In this document: one piece after another, positions 52,515 to 60,636 of the stretch
Position numbering within the stretch: position 1 is the stretch's first letter
Layout of the letters: each line of letters begins with the position of its first letter
Source of the DNA: Neopararhizobium haloflavum
Lineage (GTDB): Bacteria; Pseudomonadota; Alphaproteobacteria; Rhizobiales; Rhizobiaceae
Reading direction: 5' to 3'
Assembly (NCBI RefSeq): GCF_002750855.1
Contig: NZ_NWUC01000001.1
Location: 62,001-126,000 of the forward strand
DNA: 64,000 nucleotides
Notes under the pieces: model-generated
Databases searched by the model: none
Told to the model about the DNA's origin: nothing
Seen by the model: only the letters and a program-made list of their open reading frames with translations
Translations under genes and position numbers: made by a program

Positions 52515-52551
52515 GGAGGGCTATGCGCGTCGAGCGACGCCATGGCCCTCC
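52515..52551. terminator. Long inverted repeat between convergent FAS1 and edd genes
   Basis: GGAGGGCTATG (52515-52525) pairs with CATGGCCCTCC (52541-52551) with one G-T pair, and inside it GCGTCG-AG-CGACGC continues the stem, giving a near-continuous hairpin of about 17 pairs. It lies 20 bases after the FAS1 stop and 31 before the edd stop; probable bidirectional terminator or 3' end stabiliser, though no T-tract follows. Confidence 0.55.
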
Positions 52552-52582
52552 TGACGTCGATGATGCGCCCCGATCCAATTGC

Positions 52583-54400
52583 TCAGTACAAGACGCTCGC
52601 GCCTTCGCTCGCCGGCCCCGCATTGGCGCGCAAGGCGGCGAACAGCTCACGGCCCATGCCGAAGCCGTTCCGTTCGAGATCGGCATCGGCGGGTAGACGG
52701 TCCTCCCATGTGGCCTGATCCACCAGGACGGTCAATTCGCCCTTCACCGCATCGACGCGGACCATGTCGCCGTCTCTAACCTTCGCGATCGGACCCCCGT
52801 CGCAGGCTTCAGGCGTCACGTGGATTGCCGCCGGCACCTTTCCGGAAGCGCCCGACATGCGTCCATCGGTGACCAGTGCGACGTGATGACCGCGATCCTG
52901 CAAAACGCCGAGCGAGGGAGTGAGCTTGTGTAGTTCCGGCATGCCGTTCGCCTTCGGGCCCTGATAGCGGATGACGGCGACGAAATCGCGGTCCAGTTCG
53001 CCTGCCTTGAAGGCATCGATCAGATCCTGCTGGTCGTGGAAGACGCGCGCCGGCGCCTCGACGACATGCCGATCCGACTTGACGGCGGAGATCTTGATGA
53101 CGGCCGCGCCGAGATTGCCGCTCAGCATCTTCAAGCCCCCGTTCGGCTGAAAAGGCTGATCGACGGTCGAGAGCACCTTGGGGTCACCGCTTTCCTTCGG
53201 TGCCGGGGCGCGGGCGACGGTGCCGTTTTCACCGAGGCGCACGTCGATGGCATAGGAGGCGAGGCCCTGGCCCCAGACGGTGCGGACGTCGTCGTGCACC
53301 AGGCCTTTCGACAGAAGCTGCGCGATCAGGTAGCCCATGCCGCCGGCGGCATGGAAATGGTTCACGTCGGCAAGGCCGTTCGGGTAGACACGGGCGAGCA
53401 ATGGAACGACATCCGACAGTTCGGAAATGTCTTCCCATGTCAGGTGAATGCCGGCGGCGCGCGCCATGGCGACCAGATGCAGCGTGTGGTTTGTCGACCC
53501 TCCGGTCGCATGCAAGCCGACGACGCCGTTGACGATGGAGCGCTCGTCGATCATCTCGCCGGCCGGGGTGAACTCGTTGCCGAGCGCGGTGATGGCGAGT
53601 GCGCGCTTCGTGGCTTCCCTCGTCAGGGCATCTCTGAGAGGGGTGTTCGGGTTGATGAAGGAGGCGCCGGGCGTGTGCAGGCCCATGATCTCCATCAGCA
53701 TCTGGTTGGAGTTGGCCGTGCCGTAGAAGGTACAGGTGCCAGGCCCGTGATAGCTCCTGGATTCGGCCTCCAGCAGCTCATCGCGCCCGACCTTGCCCTC
53801 GGCGTAAAGCTGGCGCACCCGTGCCTTCTCGTCATTCGGCAGTCCCGTCGTCATGGGTCCCGCCGGAACAAAGATCGCAGGAAGATGGCCGAAGGTCATC
53901 GCGGCGATCATCAGGCCCGGAACGATCTTGTCGCAAACGCCGAGATAGACTGTTGTGTCGAACATGTTGTGCGACAGGCCGATGCCGGCGGCCATGGCGA
54001 TGACGTCACGGGAGAAGAGCGACAGTTCCATGCCCGGCTGGCCCTGGGTCACGCCATCACACATGGCAGGCACGCCGCCGGCCACCTGAGCAACGCCGCC
54101 GGCTTCCCTCGCAGCCTCCCGGATGAGCTCGGGGAAGCGCTCGAAGGGCTGGTGCGCCGAGAGCATGTCGTTATAGGCGGTGATGATGCCGAGATTTGCG
54201 GCCCGGTCGCCGGCCAAGGCCGATTTTTCGGCTGGTGCGCAGGCGGCGAAGCCATGGGCAAGGTTGCCGCAGGACAGGGTCGTGCGGTGCGGGCCGGCAT
54301 CTGCAGCACGGCGCAGGCGATCCAGATACAGCTGGCGCGTCGGCTTCGAGCGCTCGATCAGACGGTTTGTGATGGCGGTGATACGCTTGTGGGCGGCCAT
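52583..54400 (-). CDS. edd: Edd 6-phosphogluconate dehydratase
   Basis: 605 residues. Edd dehydrates 6-phosphogluconate to 2-keto-3-deoxy-6-phosphogluconate in the Entner-Doudoroff pathway, using an Fe-S cluster. IlvD/Edd family motifs: [60 protein letters not shown] (cluster cysteines) and [20 protein letters not shown]. Third gene of zwf-pgl-edd on the minus strand. eda was not seen in this window. Confidence 0.97.
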   Translation of the reverse strand: MAAHKRITAITNRLIERSKPTRQLYLDRLRRAADAGPHRTTLSCGNLAHGFAACAPAEKSALAGDRAANLGIITAYNDMLSAHQPFERFPELIREAAREAGGVAQVAGGVPAMCDGVTQGQPGMELSLFSRDVIAMAAGIGLSHNMFDTTVYLGVCDKIVPGLMIAAMTFGHLPAIFVPAGPMTTGLPNDEKARVRQLYAEGKVGRDELLEAESRSYHGPGTCTFYGTANSNQMLMEIMGLHTPGASFINPNTPLRDALTREATKRALAITALGNEFTPAGEMIDERSIVNGVVGLHATGGSTNHTLHLVAMARAAGIHLTWEDISELSDVVPLLARVYPNGLADVNHFHAAGGMGYLIAQLLSKGLVHDDVRTVWGQGLASYAIDVRLGENGTVARAPAPKESGDPKVLSTVDQPFQPNGGLKMLSGNLGAAVIKISAVKSDRHVVEAPARVFHDQQDLIDAFKAGELDRDFVAVIRYQGPKANGMPELHKLTPSLGVLQDRGHHVALVTDGRMSGASGKVPAAIHVTPEACDGGPIAKVRDGDMVRVDAVKGELTVLVDQATWEDRLPADADLERNGFGMGRELFAALRANAGPASEGASVLY

Positions 54401-54454
54401 GTTCTTTCGTCCTGTTTCAAGTGGTGGCCGGCGCCCTGGCCGGCGCGGTGAGGC

Positions 54455-55156
54455 TCAGGGAGCCCAGTAGATCTCAACCGGTGTCGCGGCCCGATGGAGC
54501 ACGGCGCGCACCGGCATTTCGGTTTCGGCGCCGGATGTCTGCGCGCGCGCCAGCGTCTGCTTTTTTTCCGCACCCTCGATATGCAGCGCGAGGAACCGCG
54601 CATCGGCAATTGCAGGGAACGTCAGCGTCAGGCGCGCTTCCTCCGCGCCAGGGGCCGTCATGGCGATGACCGACTTGTCCGCCGCCTCCGACAGAGCCTC
54701 ATCGAGGTTGTCGCCGCCGGCAAAGAACGAGGCCGTATGACCGTCATTGCCCATGCCGAGGATGATCGCATCGAAGGGGCGCGGCAAGCCGGCAATGACA
54801 GCACTCGCCCGATCAGCGGCCTGATGCGGCGTCGGCGCCTCGTTGTAGAGCGGCACGAAGCTGGCACGGGCCGCGTTGTTCTGCATCAGGCGTTCGACGA
54901 CGAGGCGCTGATTGGAACGCTCGTCCGTTTCCGGTACGAACCGCTCGTCCACCAGCGTCACCGTGACCCTGTCCCATGCGAGTTCGCGGGTCGACAGTTC
55001 CTGAAACAGGCGGTGCGGCGTCGAGCCCCCCGATACGGCCAGTGTTGCCCGTCCACGCTCCGCGATGGCGCGGTCCAGGGTTTCGGCGATACGGCCGGCA
55101 AGTGCGGCGGCCAATGCATCGCGGTCGGCAAAGTCGTGGTGGGCGATATCGCTCAT
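54455..55156 (-). CDS. pgl: Pgl 6-phosphogluconolactonase
   Basis: 233 residues from ATG 55156 (a longer frame extends into zwf). Pgl hydrolyses 6-phosphogluconolactone from Zwf. DevB/SOL-type motifs: TLAVSGGSTPHRLFQELSTR, VTLVDERFVPETDERSNQRL, DAIILGMGNDGHTASFFAGG and the C-terminal VRAVLHRAATPVEIYWAP. ATG lies 5 bases after the zwf stop. Confidence 0.95.
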   Translation of the reverse strand: MSDIAHHDFADRDALAAALAGRIAETLDRAIAERGRATLAVSGGSTPHRLFQELSTRELAWDRVTVTLVDERFVPETDERSNQRLVVERLMQNNAARASFVPLYNEAPTPHQAADRASAVIAGLPRPFDAIILGMGNDGHTASFFAGGDNLDEALSEAADKSVIAMTAPGAEEARLTLTFPAIADARFLALHIEGAEKKQTLARAQTSGAETEMPVRAVLHRAATPVEIYWAP

Positions 55157-55161
55157 CGGCT

Positions 55162-56637
55162 TCAGCGCCTTTCGTGCCAGGTTCGCCCGTCGCGCTCGAT
55201 CAGCGCGATGGCCTGACTCGGCCCCGACGTCCCTGCCGTATATCCCTGAACGGCCTGGGCGTTCGCTTCCCAGGCCTTGAGAATGGGATCGACCCATTTC
55301 CATGCGGCCTCGACCTCGTCGCGGCGCATGAACAGCGTCTGGTTGTTGCGGATGACGTCGAGCAGGAGGCGCTCATAGGCATCGGGATTGCGCACGTCGA
55401 AATTCTCAGCGAACGTCATGTCGAGCGGCACATGGCGCAGCCGCATCCCGCCGGGACCAGGATCCTTGATCATGATCCACTGCTTGACCGCCTCGTCGGG
55501 CTGCAGGCGGATGACGAGCTGGTTCGCGATCACCCTGCCGGCGCTTTCGTCGAAGACGGAATGCGGGATCGGCTTGAATGTGATGACGATCTCGGAGACG
55601 CGCTCGGCCATGCGCTTGCCGGTTCTCAGATAGAAGGGTACGCCGGCCCAGCGCCAATTGGCGATCTCGGCCTTTATGGCAACGAAGGTCTCGGTATCGG
55701 ACGCGCCGTCGTCGAGTTCCTCAAGGTAACCCTTGACCGGACCACCGGCGGACGCCCCTGCGCGGTATTGGCCGCGCACGGTGACCTGCTCAACATTCGC
55801 CGCCGTGATCGGCTTCAACGAGCGCAACACCTTCAGCTTCTCGTCGCGCACCGCTTCGGCGTCCATCGAAGATGGCGGTTCCATCGCGACGAGGCAGACG
55901 AGCTGGAGAAGATGGTTCTGGACCATGTCGCGCATGGCGCCGGCCTTGTCGTAGTAGCCGGCCCGGCCCTCGAGCCCCACCGATTCGGCGACTGTGATCT
56001 GAACGTGGTCGATATGCGCCGAATTCCACAACGGCTCATAGAGCGCGTTGGCAAAGCGCATCACCATCAGGTTCTGGACCGTTTCCTTGCCGAGATAGTG
56101 ATCGATGCGGAAGACCTGCTCTTCCTTGAATACGCTGCCGATCGTGTCGTTGAGCTCGCGCGCGGATGCAAGGTCCCGTCCGATCGGCTTTTCGACGACG
56201 ATGCGTGTCTTCGCGGTGATGAGGCCGTGATCGCGGATGTGCTGCGCGATATCGCCGAAGAGCGCCGGGCCGACGGCGAGGTAGAATGCGCGGATGCGGC
56301 CTTCGCCCTCGGCGAGCAGCGCCTTCAGTTCGTCCCAGCCCTTGTCTGACTTCGCGTCGACCGCAACGTAGAACAGGCGCGCCAGGAAGCGTTCGACATC
56401 GTCCTTTCCAAGTTCGTCCGCTTTCACGTGCTCGGTCAGGGCGTCGCGCGCAAAGGCGCGGAATTCCTCGTGGGAAAGCGCAGAGCGCGACGCGCCGATG
56501 ATGCGCGTTGGCTCGGTCAACTGTCCGGCGAGCTGGCGATGGTAGAGAGCCGGCAACAGTTTGCGCTCGGAAAGATCGCCGGTTCCACCGAACACGATGT
56601 AGTCGAAAGGCTCGACCGGAATGATCTGGCTGCTCAT
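55162..56637 (-). CDS. zwf: Zwf glucose-6-phosphate 1-dehydrogenase
   Basis: 491 residues. Zwf oxidises glucose-6-phosphate with NADP+. N-terminal dinucleotide motif YIVFGGTGDLSERKLLPALY, active-site RIDHYLGKETVQNLM, and the C-terminal domain YERLLLDVIRNNQTLFMRRD. First gene of the zwf-pgl-edd operon, and adjacent to the agl uptake operon as in S. meliloti. Confidence 0.97.
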   Translation of the reverse strand: MSSQIIPVEPFDYIVFGGTGDLSERKLLPALYHRQLAGQLTEPTRIIGASRSALSHEEFRAFARDALTEHVKADELGKDDVERFLARLFYVAVDAKSDKGWDELKALLAEGEGRIRAFYLAVGPALFGDIAQHIRDHGLITAKTRIVVEKPIGRDLASARELNDTIGSVFKEEQVFRIDHYLGKETVQNLMVMRFANALYEPLWNSAHIDHVQITVAESVGLEGRAGYYDKAGAMRDMVQNHLLQLVCLVAMEPPSSMDAEAVRDEKLKVLRSLKPITAANVEQVTVRGQYRAGASAGGPVKGYLEELDDGASDTETFVAIKAEIANWRWAGVPFYLRTGKRMAERVSEIVITFKPIPHSVFDESAGRVIANQLVIRLQPDEAVKQWIMIKDPGPGGMRLRHVPLDMTFAENFDVRNPDAYERLLLDVIRNNQTLFMRRDEVEAAWKWVDPILKAWEANAQAVQGYTAGTSGPSQAIALIERDGRTWHERR

Positions 56638-56672
56638 GTCCCGCTCCTTAATCTCTCGCGGACTTGTAATCT

Positions 56673-56680
56673 AATCGATT
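56673..56680. promoter_or_regulatory. Possible LacI-type half-palindromic site upstream of zwf
   Basis: AATCGATT, an 8-base palindrome centred on CG inside a short AT-rich patch (CTAATCGATTTAAAAA) 36 bases upstream of the zwf ATG. CG-centred AT palindromes are used by several LacI-family sugar regulators. It differs from the AglR sites. Only a candidate. Confidence 0.3.
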
Positions 56681-56718
56681 TAAAAAGGCCAGACCCGCGG
56701 TTCGATCAAACTGTCGCA

Positions 56719-58005
56719 TCAAATCCTGTCGCGCAGGGCGAACCAGGTCAGCGCGAGGAACAGCAGCGGCGCGCGCAGCTTCGTTCCGCCTGGAAACGGG
56801 GGAACCTTCAGTTGTTCGAAGAGGGCGAGGCGGGTTCGGTCGCCGAGGATGGTGTCGGCATAGAGCTTCCCGCAATAGTTGGAGAGCTTGACGCCATGGC
56901 CGGAAAATCCGCCGATCGAGATGACGCCTGGCATGACTTCGCGCACGAAGGGCTTGCGCGGCAGGGTGATCGCCACCGAGCCGCCCCAGGCATGGGTCAG
57001 TTCGATGTCGTGCAGCGACGGATAGATCTCGGCGATCTGCTTGCGGATATGCGTCGAGATATCCTTCGGGTTCTCCGAGGTATAGGCCTCGCGCCCGCCA
57101 AAAAGCAGCCGGCCGTCGGCGGTCTTGCGGAAATAGCGCACGACGAAGCGGCTGTCGTCCACTGCTTCGCCGCCCGGCAGGATGGAGGCATCCTCGACAG
57201 GGACCGTCGCGCCGATGAACGAGCGGATCGGCATCACATGGGCTGCCGTCACGGGCTCCAGCCCGTCGATATGGGCGTTGCATGCGATGAGGCCATGCTT
57301 TGCGGTGATCGTTCCGGACCTGGTCGTGACGATGACCTTTCCGTTCCCCGCCTCGATCTTTTCGGCTCGCGTGCCTTCAAAAAGGCCCGCCCCGGCAGCC
57401 GCGGCGGCGCGCGCCAGGCCGACCATCAGCTTCATGGGATGGATGTGGCCGGTTCCGGTGTCGCGCACGCCCGCGAAGAACCGTCTGGAACCGACCCGCC
57501 AGGCCGTTTCTTCCCGGTCCATGAATGAGACATGCGGATAGTTCCATCGCTCGCGCATTTCATCGGTATAGCGGCGGAAATCATCGACATAGCGGGCCTT
57601 GTGGGCGAGCGAAAGCTGGCCGGGGCGGTAGTCGATGTCGATGCCGTATCGCTCGCCACAGTCGAGCAAATAGCGCTTTGCGTCCTCGGCGAGCTCGAAG
57701 AGCGCGCGGGCGCGCTCGGCGCCGTATTCGGCCTCCAGTTCGTCGGCGTCGGCACGCTGACCCGTTCCGATCTGACCGCCATTGCGGCCCGAGGCCCCGT
57801 CGCCGAACCTTGCCGCTTCGATCAGCGCGACGTCGACCCCCGCCTCGGCGAGGTTGAGCGCGGCCTGCATCCCGGTATAGCCCCCGCCGACGATGACAAC
57901 GTCGGCCCGGCGCGAGCCGTCGAGCGGGTCGAATACCGGGCGGCCCGCAAGGCCGTCTTCATACCAGGACAGGCCCGGCGATATCGGGCTGCGATAGGTC
58001 GTCAT
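56719..58005 (-). CDS. FAD-dependent oxidoreductase, PuuB/OrdL-like
   Basis: 428 residues. DAO-type FAD enzyme: dinucleotide motif ADVVIVGGGYTGMQAALNLA, RFGDGASGRNGGQIGTGQRA, and the C-terminal HAWGGSVAITLPRKPFVREV with GGFSGHGVKLSNYCGKL. Closest by layout to gamma-glutamylputrescine oxidase (PuuB), which oxidises gamma-glutamylated amines. The glutamine-synthetase-like ligase at 58013 starts the same transcript 7 bases upstream, which supports this. Exact substrate not certain; sarcosine- or glycine-oxidase-like activity is an alternative. Confidence 0.85.
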   Translation of the reverse strand: MTTYRSPISPGLSWYEDGLAGRPVFDPLDGSRRADVVIVGGGYTGMQAALNLAEAGVDVALIEAARFGDGASGRNGGQIGTGQRADADELEAEYGAERARALFELAEDAKRYLLDCGERYGIDIDYRPGQLSLAHKARYVDDFRRYTDEMRERWNYPHVSFMDREETAWRVGSRRFFAGVRDTGTGHIHPMKLMVGLARAAAAAGAGLFEGTRAEKIEAGNGKVIVTTRSGTITAKHGLIACNAHIDGLEPVTAAHVMPIRSFIGATVPVEDASILPGGEAVDDSRFVVRYFRKTADGRLLFGGREAYTSENPKDISTHIRKQIAEIYPSLHDIELTHAWGGSVAITLPRKPFVREVMPGVISIGGFSGHGVKLSNYCGKLYADTILGDRTRLALFEQLKVPPFPGGTKLRAPLLFLALTWFALRDRI

Positions 58006-58012
58006 GCCCGCC

Positions 58013-59452
58013 TCAAACGTTCAGAAGCAGATATTCGCGTTCCCACGGGCTGATGACCTGCATGAAGGTCTCGAACTCGCCCCGCTTCAGGCCGCAATAG
58101 GTTGCGATGAAGTCGGCGCCGAAGACCTCGTGGAAGGCCGGCTCGCTTTCGAGCAGGGACACCGCTTCCAGCAATCCACGCGGCAGGTCGACAGTCGTGC
58201 CTTCATTGGCGGTATGGGCGGTCGGGTCCGACGGTTTGACGCCGCGCACCATGCCGAGATAGCCGGCGGCCAGCGAGGCGGCGAGCGCCAGATAGGGGTT
58301 CGTATCCGAAGAGGGCAGCCGGTTTTCCACGCGGCGCGCCGTCGGGTCGGAACTGGGGACGCGAAAAGCGGTCGTGCGGTTGTCGTAGCCCCACGCGTTG
58401 TTGACAGGGCAGGCCATGTCCGGCGTCAGGCGGCGATAGGAATTGACGTAAGGCGCCATCATGACCAGCGATTTCGGAACGAAATGCTGCATGCCGCCGA
58501 TGAAGGAGAAGAACTCGGGCGAATGGCTGCCATCCTCGAGCGCGAATATGTTGCGTCCGCTCGCCAGGTCGACCACCGACTGGTGGATGTGCATGGCCGA
58601 CCCGGCCTGGCCCTGCATCGGCTTGGCCATGAAGGTGGCATACATGTCGTGTTTCAATGCTGCTTCACGCAGCGTGCGCTTGAACAGGAAGACCTGATCG
58701 GCCAGTTCGACCGGATCACCATGGCGCAGGTTTATCTCCAGCTGCGCGGGCCCTTCCTCATGGATCAGCGTATCAATCTCCAGCCCTTGGGCTTCGGAGA
58801 AATGGTAGATGTCGTCGATCAGTTCGTCGAACTCGTTGACGCCGGCGATGGAGTAGGACTGGCCACCGGCGATGGTGCGGCCGGAGCGCCCTTTCGGCGG
58901 TTGAAGCGGATAGTCCGGGTCCGCGTTCCTTGCGACGAGATAGAATTCGATTTCCGGTGCAACGACCGGCTGCCAGCCCCTGTCGCGGTAGAGCGCGACG
59001 ACGCGTTTCAGGACGTTGCGCGGGGTATAGCCGACCGCCTTTCCCTGCGTGTCGACGATATCGCAAACGACCTGCGCCGTCGGGTCGGTTTCCCATGGTA
59101 CGGCCGAGATGGTGCCGAGATCGGGCACCAGCTTCAGATCGCCATCGGTCGGATCGTAGCGAAAATCACCGGTCTCCTCGGGATATTCGCCCGAGATGGT
59201 ATGGCGGAACAGCGCGGACGGCAGCGACAGCGAGGTGTTGGAGGTGAACTTGGAGGTCGGCATCATCTTGCCGCGGGGAACGCCGGCGATATCGGGCGTT
59301 ATGCATTCGATGTCCTCGATACCACGCCATTTGAGCCATTCGCTGGCCTCCTTCCAGTCCTTCACGCCGCGCTTGACGTCGATATAGGCCGGCTTCTTGC
59401 GTGGGCGCCCCTCGCGCACCGAGCTCGGATGAATTTCATTACTGGAGGACAT
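58013..59452 (-). CDS. Glutamine-synthetase-family gamma-glutamyl ligase, PuuA-like
   Basis: 479 residues of the GS fold: N-terminal beta-grasp (GIEDIECITPDIAGVPRGKM), metal and glutamate residues in VVAPEIEFYLVARN, IHEEGPAQLEINLRHGDPVE, GSAMHIHQSVVDL, and VENRLPSSDTNPYLALAASL. The lack of typical GS-I adenylylation context and pairing with a PuuB-like oxidase point to a gamma-glutamylpolyamine synthetase. It would attach glutamate to putrescine or a similar amine using ATP. True glutamine synthetase activity is less likely but not excluded. Confidence 0.85.
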   Translation of the reverse strand: MSSSNEIHPSSVREGRPRKKPAYIDVKRGVKDWKEASEWLKWRGIEDIECITPDIAGVPRGKMMPTSKFTSNTSLSLPSALFRHTISGEYPEETGDFRYDPTDGDLKLVPDLGTISAVPWETDPTAQVVCDIVDTQGKAVGYTPRNVLKRVVALYRDRGWQPVVAPEIEFYLVARNADPDYPLQPPKGRSGRTIAGGQSYSIAGVNEFDELIDDIYHFSEAQGLEIDTLIHEEGPAQLEINLRHGDPVELADQVFLFKRTLREAALKHDMYATFMAKPMQGQAGSAMHIHQSVVDLASGRNIFALEDGSHSPEFFSFIGGMQHFVPKSLVMMAPYVNSYRRLTPDMACPVNNAWGYDNRTTAFRVPSSDPTARRVENRLPSSDTNPYLALAASLAAGYLGMVRGVKPSDPTAHTANEGTTVDLPRGLLEAVSLLESEPAFHEVFGADFIATYCGLKRGEFETFMQVISPWEREYLLLNV

Positions 59453-59625
59453 CGATCACCGTTGAGGACTTATTTCAGACAAGCATAAACCGCCGAGTGA
59501 TGTGGGAAAAGGGCAGGACGGCAGGATTGTCGTTCGGCGGGTCGGCGAAAATAAGCGGCCGCGGATCGAAACCGCGTCTGCGACGTTGTGGCAGAAATCA
59601 CACCTTTGTCGAAAGGACAGCACAC

Positions 59626-59712
59626 ATGTTGAAGTTCATTGGCGGAACCGTCGGCGTCATCTTCCTGATCGGCCTCCTGGTCGTGATCGGTATTCTCAGC
59701 TTGATTTTCTGA
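59626..59712 (+). CDS. 28-residue single-helix membrane protein
   Basis: A very short frame: 28 codons starting MLKFIGGTVGVIFLIGLLVV and ending in Phe. Nearly all residues are hydrophobic, forming one membrane helix with a single Lys near the front. AAAGGAC lies 8 bases upstream of ATG 59626, and a perfect terminator follows 24 bases after the stop, so this is a compact monocistronic unit. Small hydrophobic proteins of this kind occur in Hyphomicrobiales; function unknown. It diverges from the PuuA-like gene. Confidence 0.65.
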   Translation: MLKFIGGTVGVIFLIGLLVVIGILSLIF

Positions 59713-59736
59713 CCAGGATTTTCAATGTTGCTACAA

Positions 59737-59773
59737 CCTGCCGGCCGACGTGCCGGCAGGGGTCTTACTTTTA
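59737..59773 (+). terminator. Terminator after the small membrane protein
   Basis: CCTGCCGGC (59737-59745), 6-base loop, GCCGGCAGG (59752-59760): a perfect 9-pair stem followed by the T-rich GGTCTTACTTTT. Its presence supports the short upstream gene being a real transcript. Confidence 0.75.
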
Positions 59774-60013
59774 ATTGCATTTTCCAGCTCTAGTTGTGGT
59801 TTGCCGCTGTACTTGCGCCCAGCTTCTTGCACTTGAGCGTTAACACTCCAGAAACCCAATCCTATTCATAAGTAGGTCTCGTCCGGACAGTCTTGGCCGT
59901 CCGCACGACGCGCGGCGGACATGACGTCAGGCCGACATCACTCAGTCATCGACGAATATTGACCGCTGCGGTGGGGCGTTGCCTTGCCGCGGTATTCGGG
60001 GGGATTCCGAACC

Positions 60014-60619
60014 ATGCCGCTTCTTGATCGTGCCGGCACCCGCCGCGCCGCCCTGGCGCTGGCCGTCTTTTCGCTCGCCGCGCCAGCATCGGCCGGGCCA
60101 GGGCCCGACCATCGTCCGCAGGTGGCGCAGTATTTCGACAGTCATGTGGCTGGATGGATCGGCTCGGAGCCGATCGTTGCAGCGCTCAGAGCGCAGAACG
60201 CTGAAAACGTCCGCCTGACGCAGGGCGAGATCGATGAACTCGATGCGACATGGCGCGCGCAGATGGCGTCGGAAGGCAATCGCCGTCCGCTCGTCCAGGC
60301 CGTCATGGATCGGGAGGCGTCACGCTATCTCAAGGAGCGCCAGCGCGAAGCGGACTGGATGATCGTCGAGATCATCGTGATGGACGCGAAGGGCCTCAAT
60401 GTCGCGCTCAGTACGCCGTCCTCGGATTACTGGCAGGGCGATGAGGCCAAGCACCAGAAGACCTTCCAGGCGGCCTCCCGCGTGACCCAGATCGACGCCG
60501 TCGAATACGAGGCGGAGACCGGGCTGCTGCTCTCCCAGGTGAACAAGACCATTTTCGATCCCGACACCGGCAGGCCGATCGGCGCCGTCACCGTGTCGGT
60601 GAACATGAACAAGCTTTGA
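60014..60619 (+). CDS. Secreted Cache-like protein paired with a chemoreceptor
   Basis: 201 residues from ATG 60014 (an upstream in-frame ATG 59984 would spoil the signal peptide). Signal peptide ([20 protein letters not shown]), then a soluble domain: [40 protein letters not shown] and [20 protein letters not shown], ending [20 protein letters not shown]. The pattern of a strand with MDAKGLNVA, the DYWQGDE loop and a closing GAVTVSVN strand is that of a single Cache (PAS-like) sensor. The gene is 17 bases before the MCP, so a periplasmic ligand-sensing partner is inferred. Confidence 0.75.
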   Translation: MPLLDRAGTRRAALALAVFSLAAPASAGPGPDHRPQVAQYFDSHVAGWIGSEPIVAALRAQNAENVRLTQGEIDELDATWRAQMASEGNRRPLVQAVMDREASRYLKERQREADWMIVEIIVMDAKGLNVALSTPSSDYWQGDEAKHQKTFQAASRVTQIDAVEYEAETGLLLSQVNKTIFDPDTGRPIGAVTVSVNMNKL

Positions 60620-60636
60620 GCGTATCGGGGAATCGC

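Noticed and set aside
53036-54451. 471-codon plus-strand open frame opposite edd
   Set aside because: Antisense shadow of edd without any family resemblance.
54976-56349. 457-codon plus-strand open frame opposite pgl and zwf
   Set aside because: Spans two clear minus-strand genes and shows no domain.
58004-59488. 494-codon plus-strand open frame opposite the PuuA-like gene
   Set aside because: Antisense shadow; the minus-strand ligase has complete family motifs.
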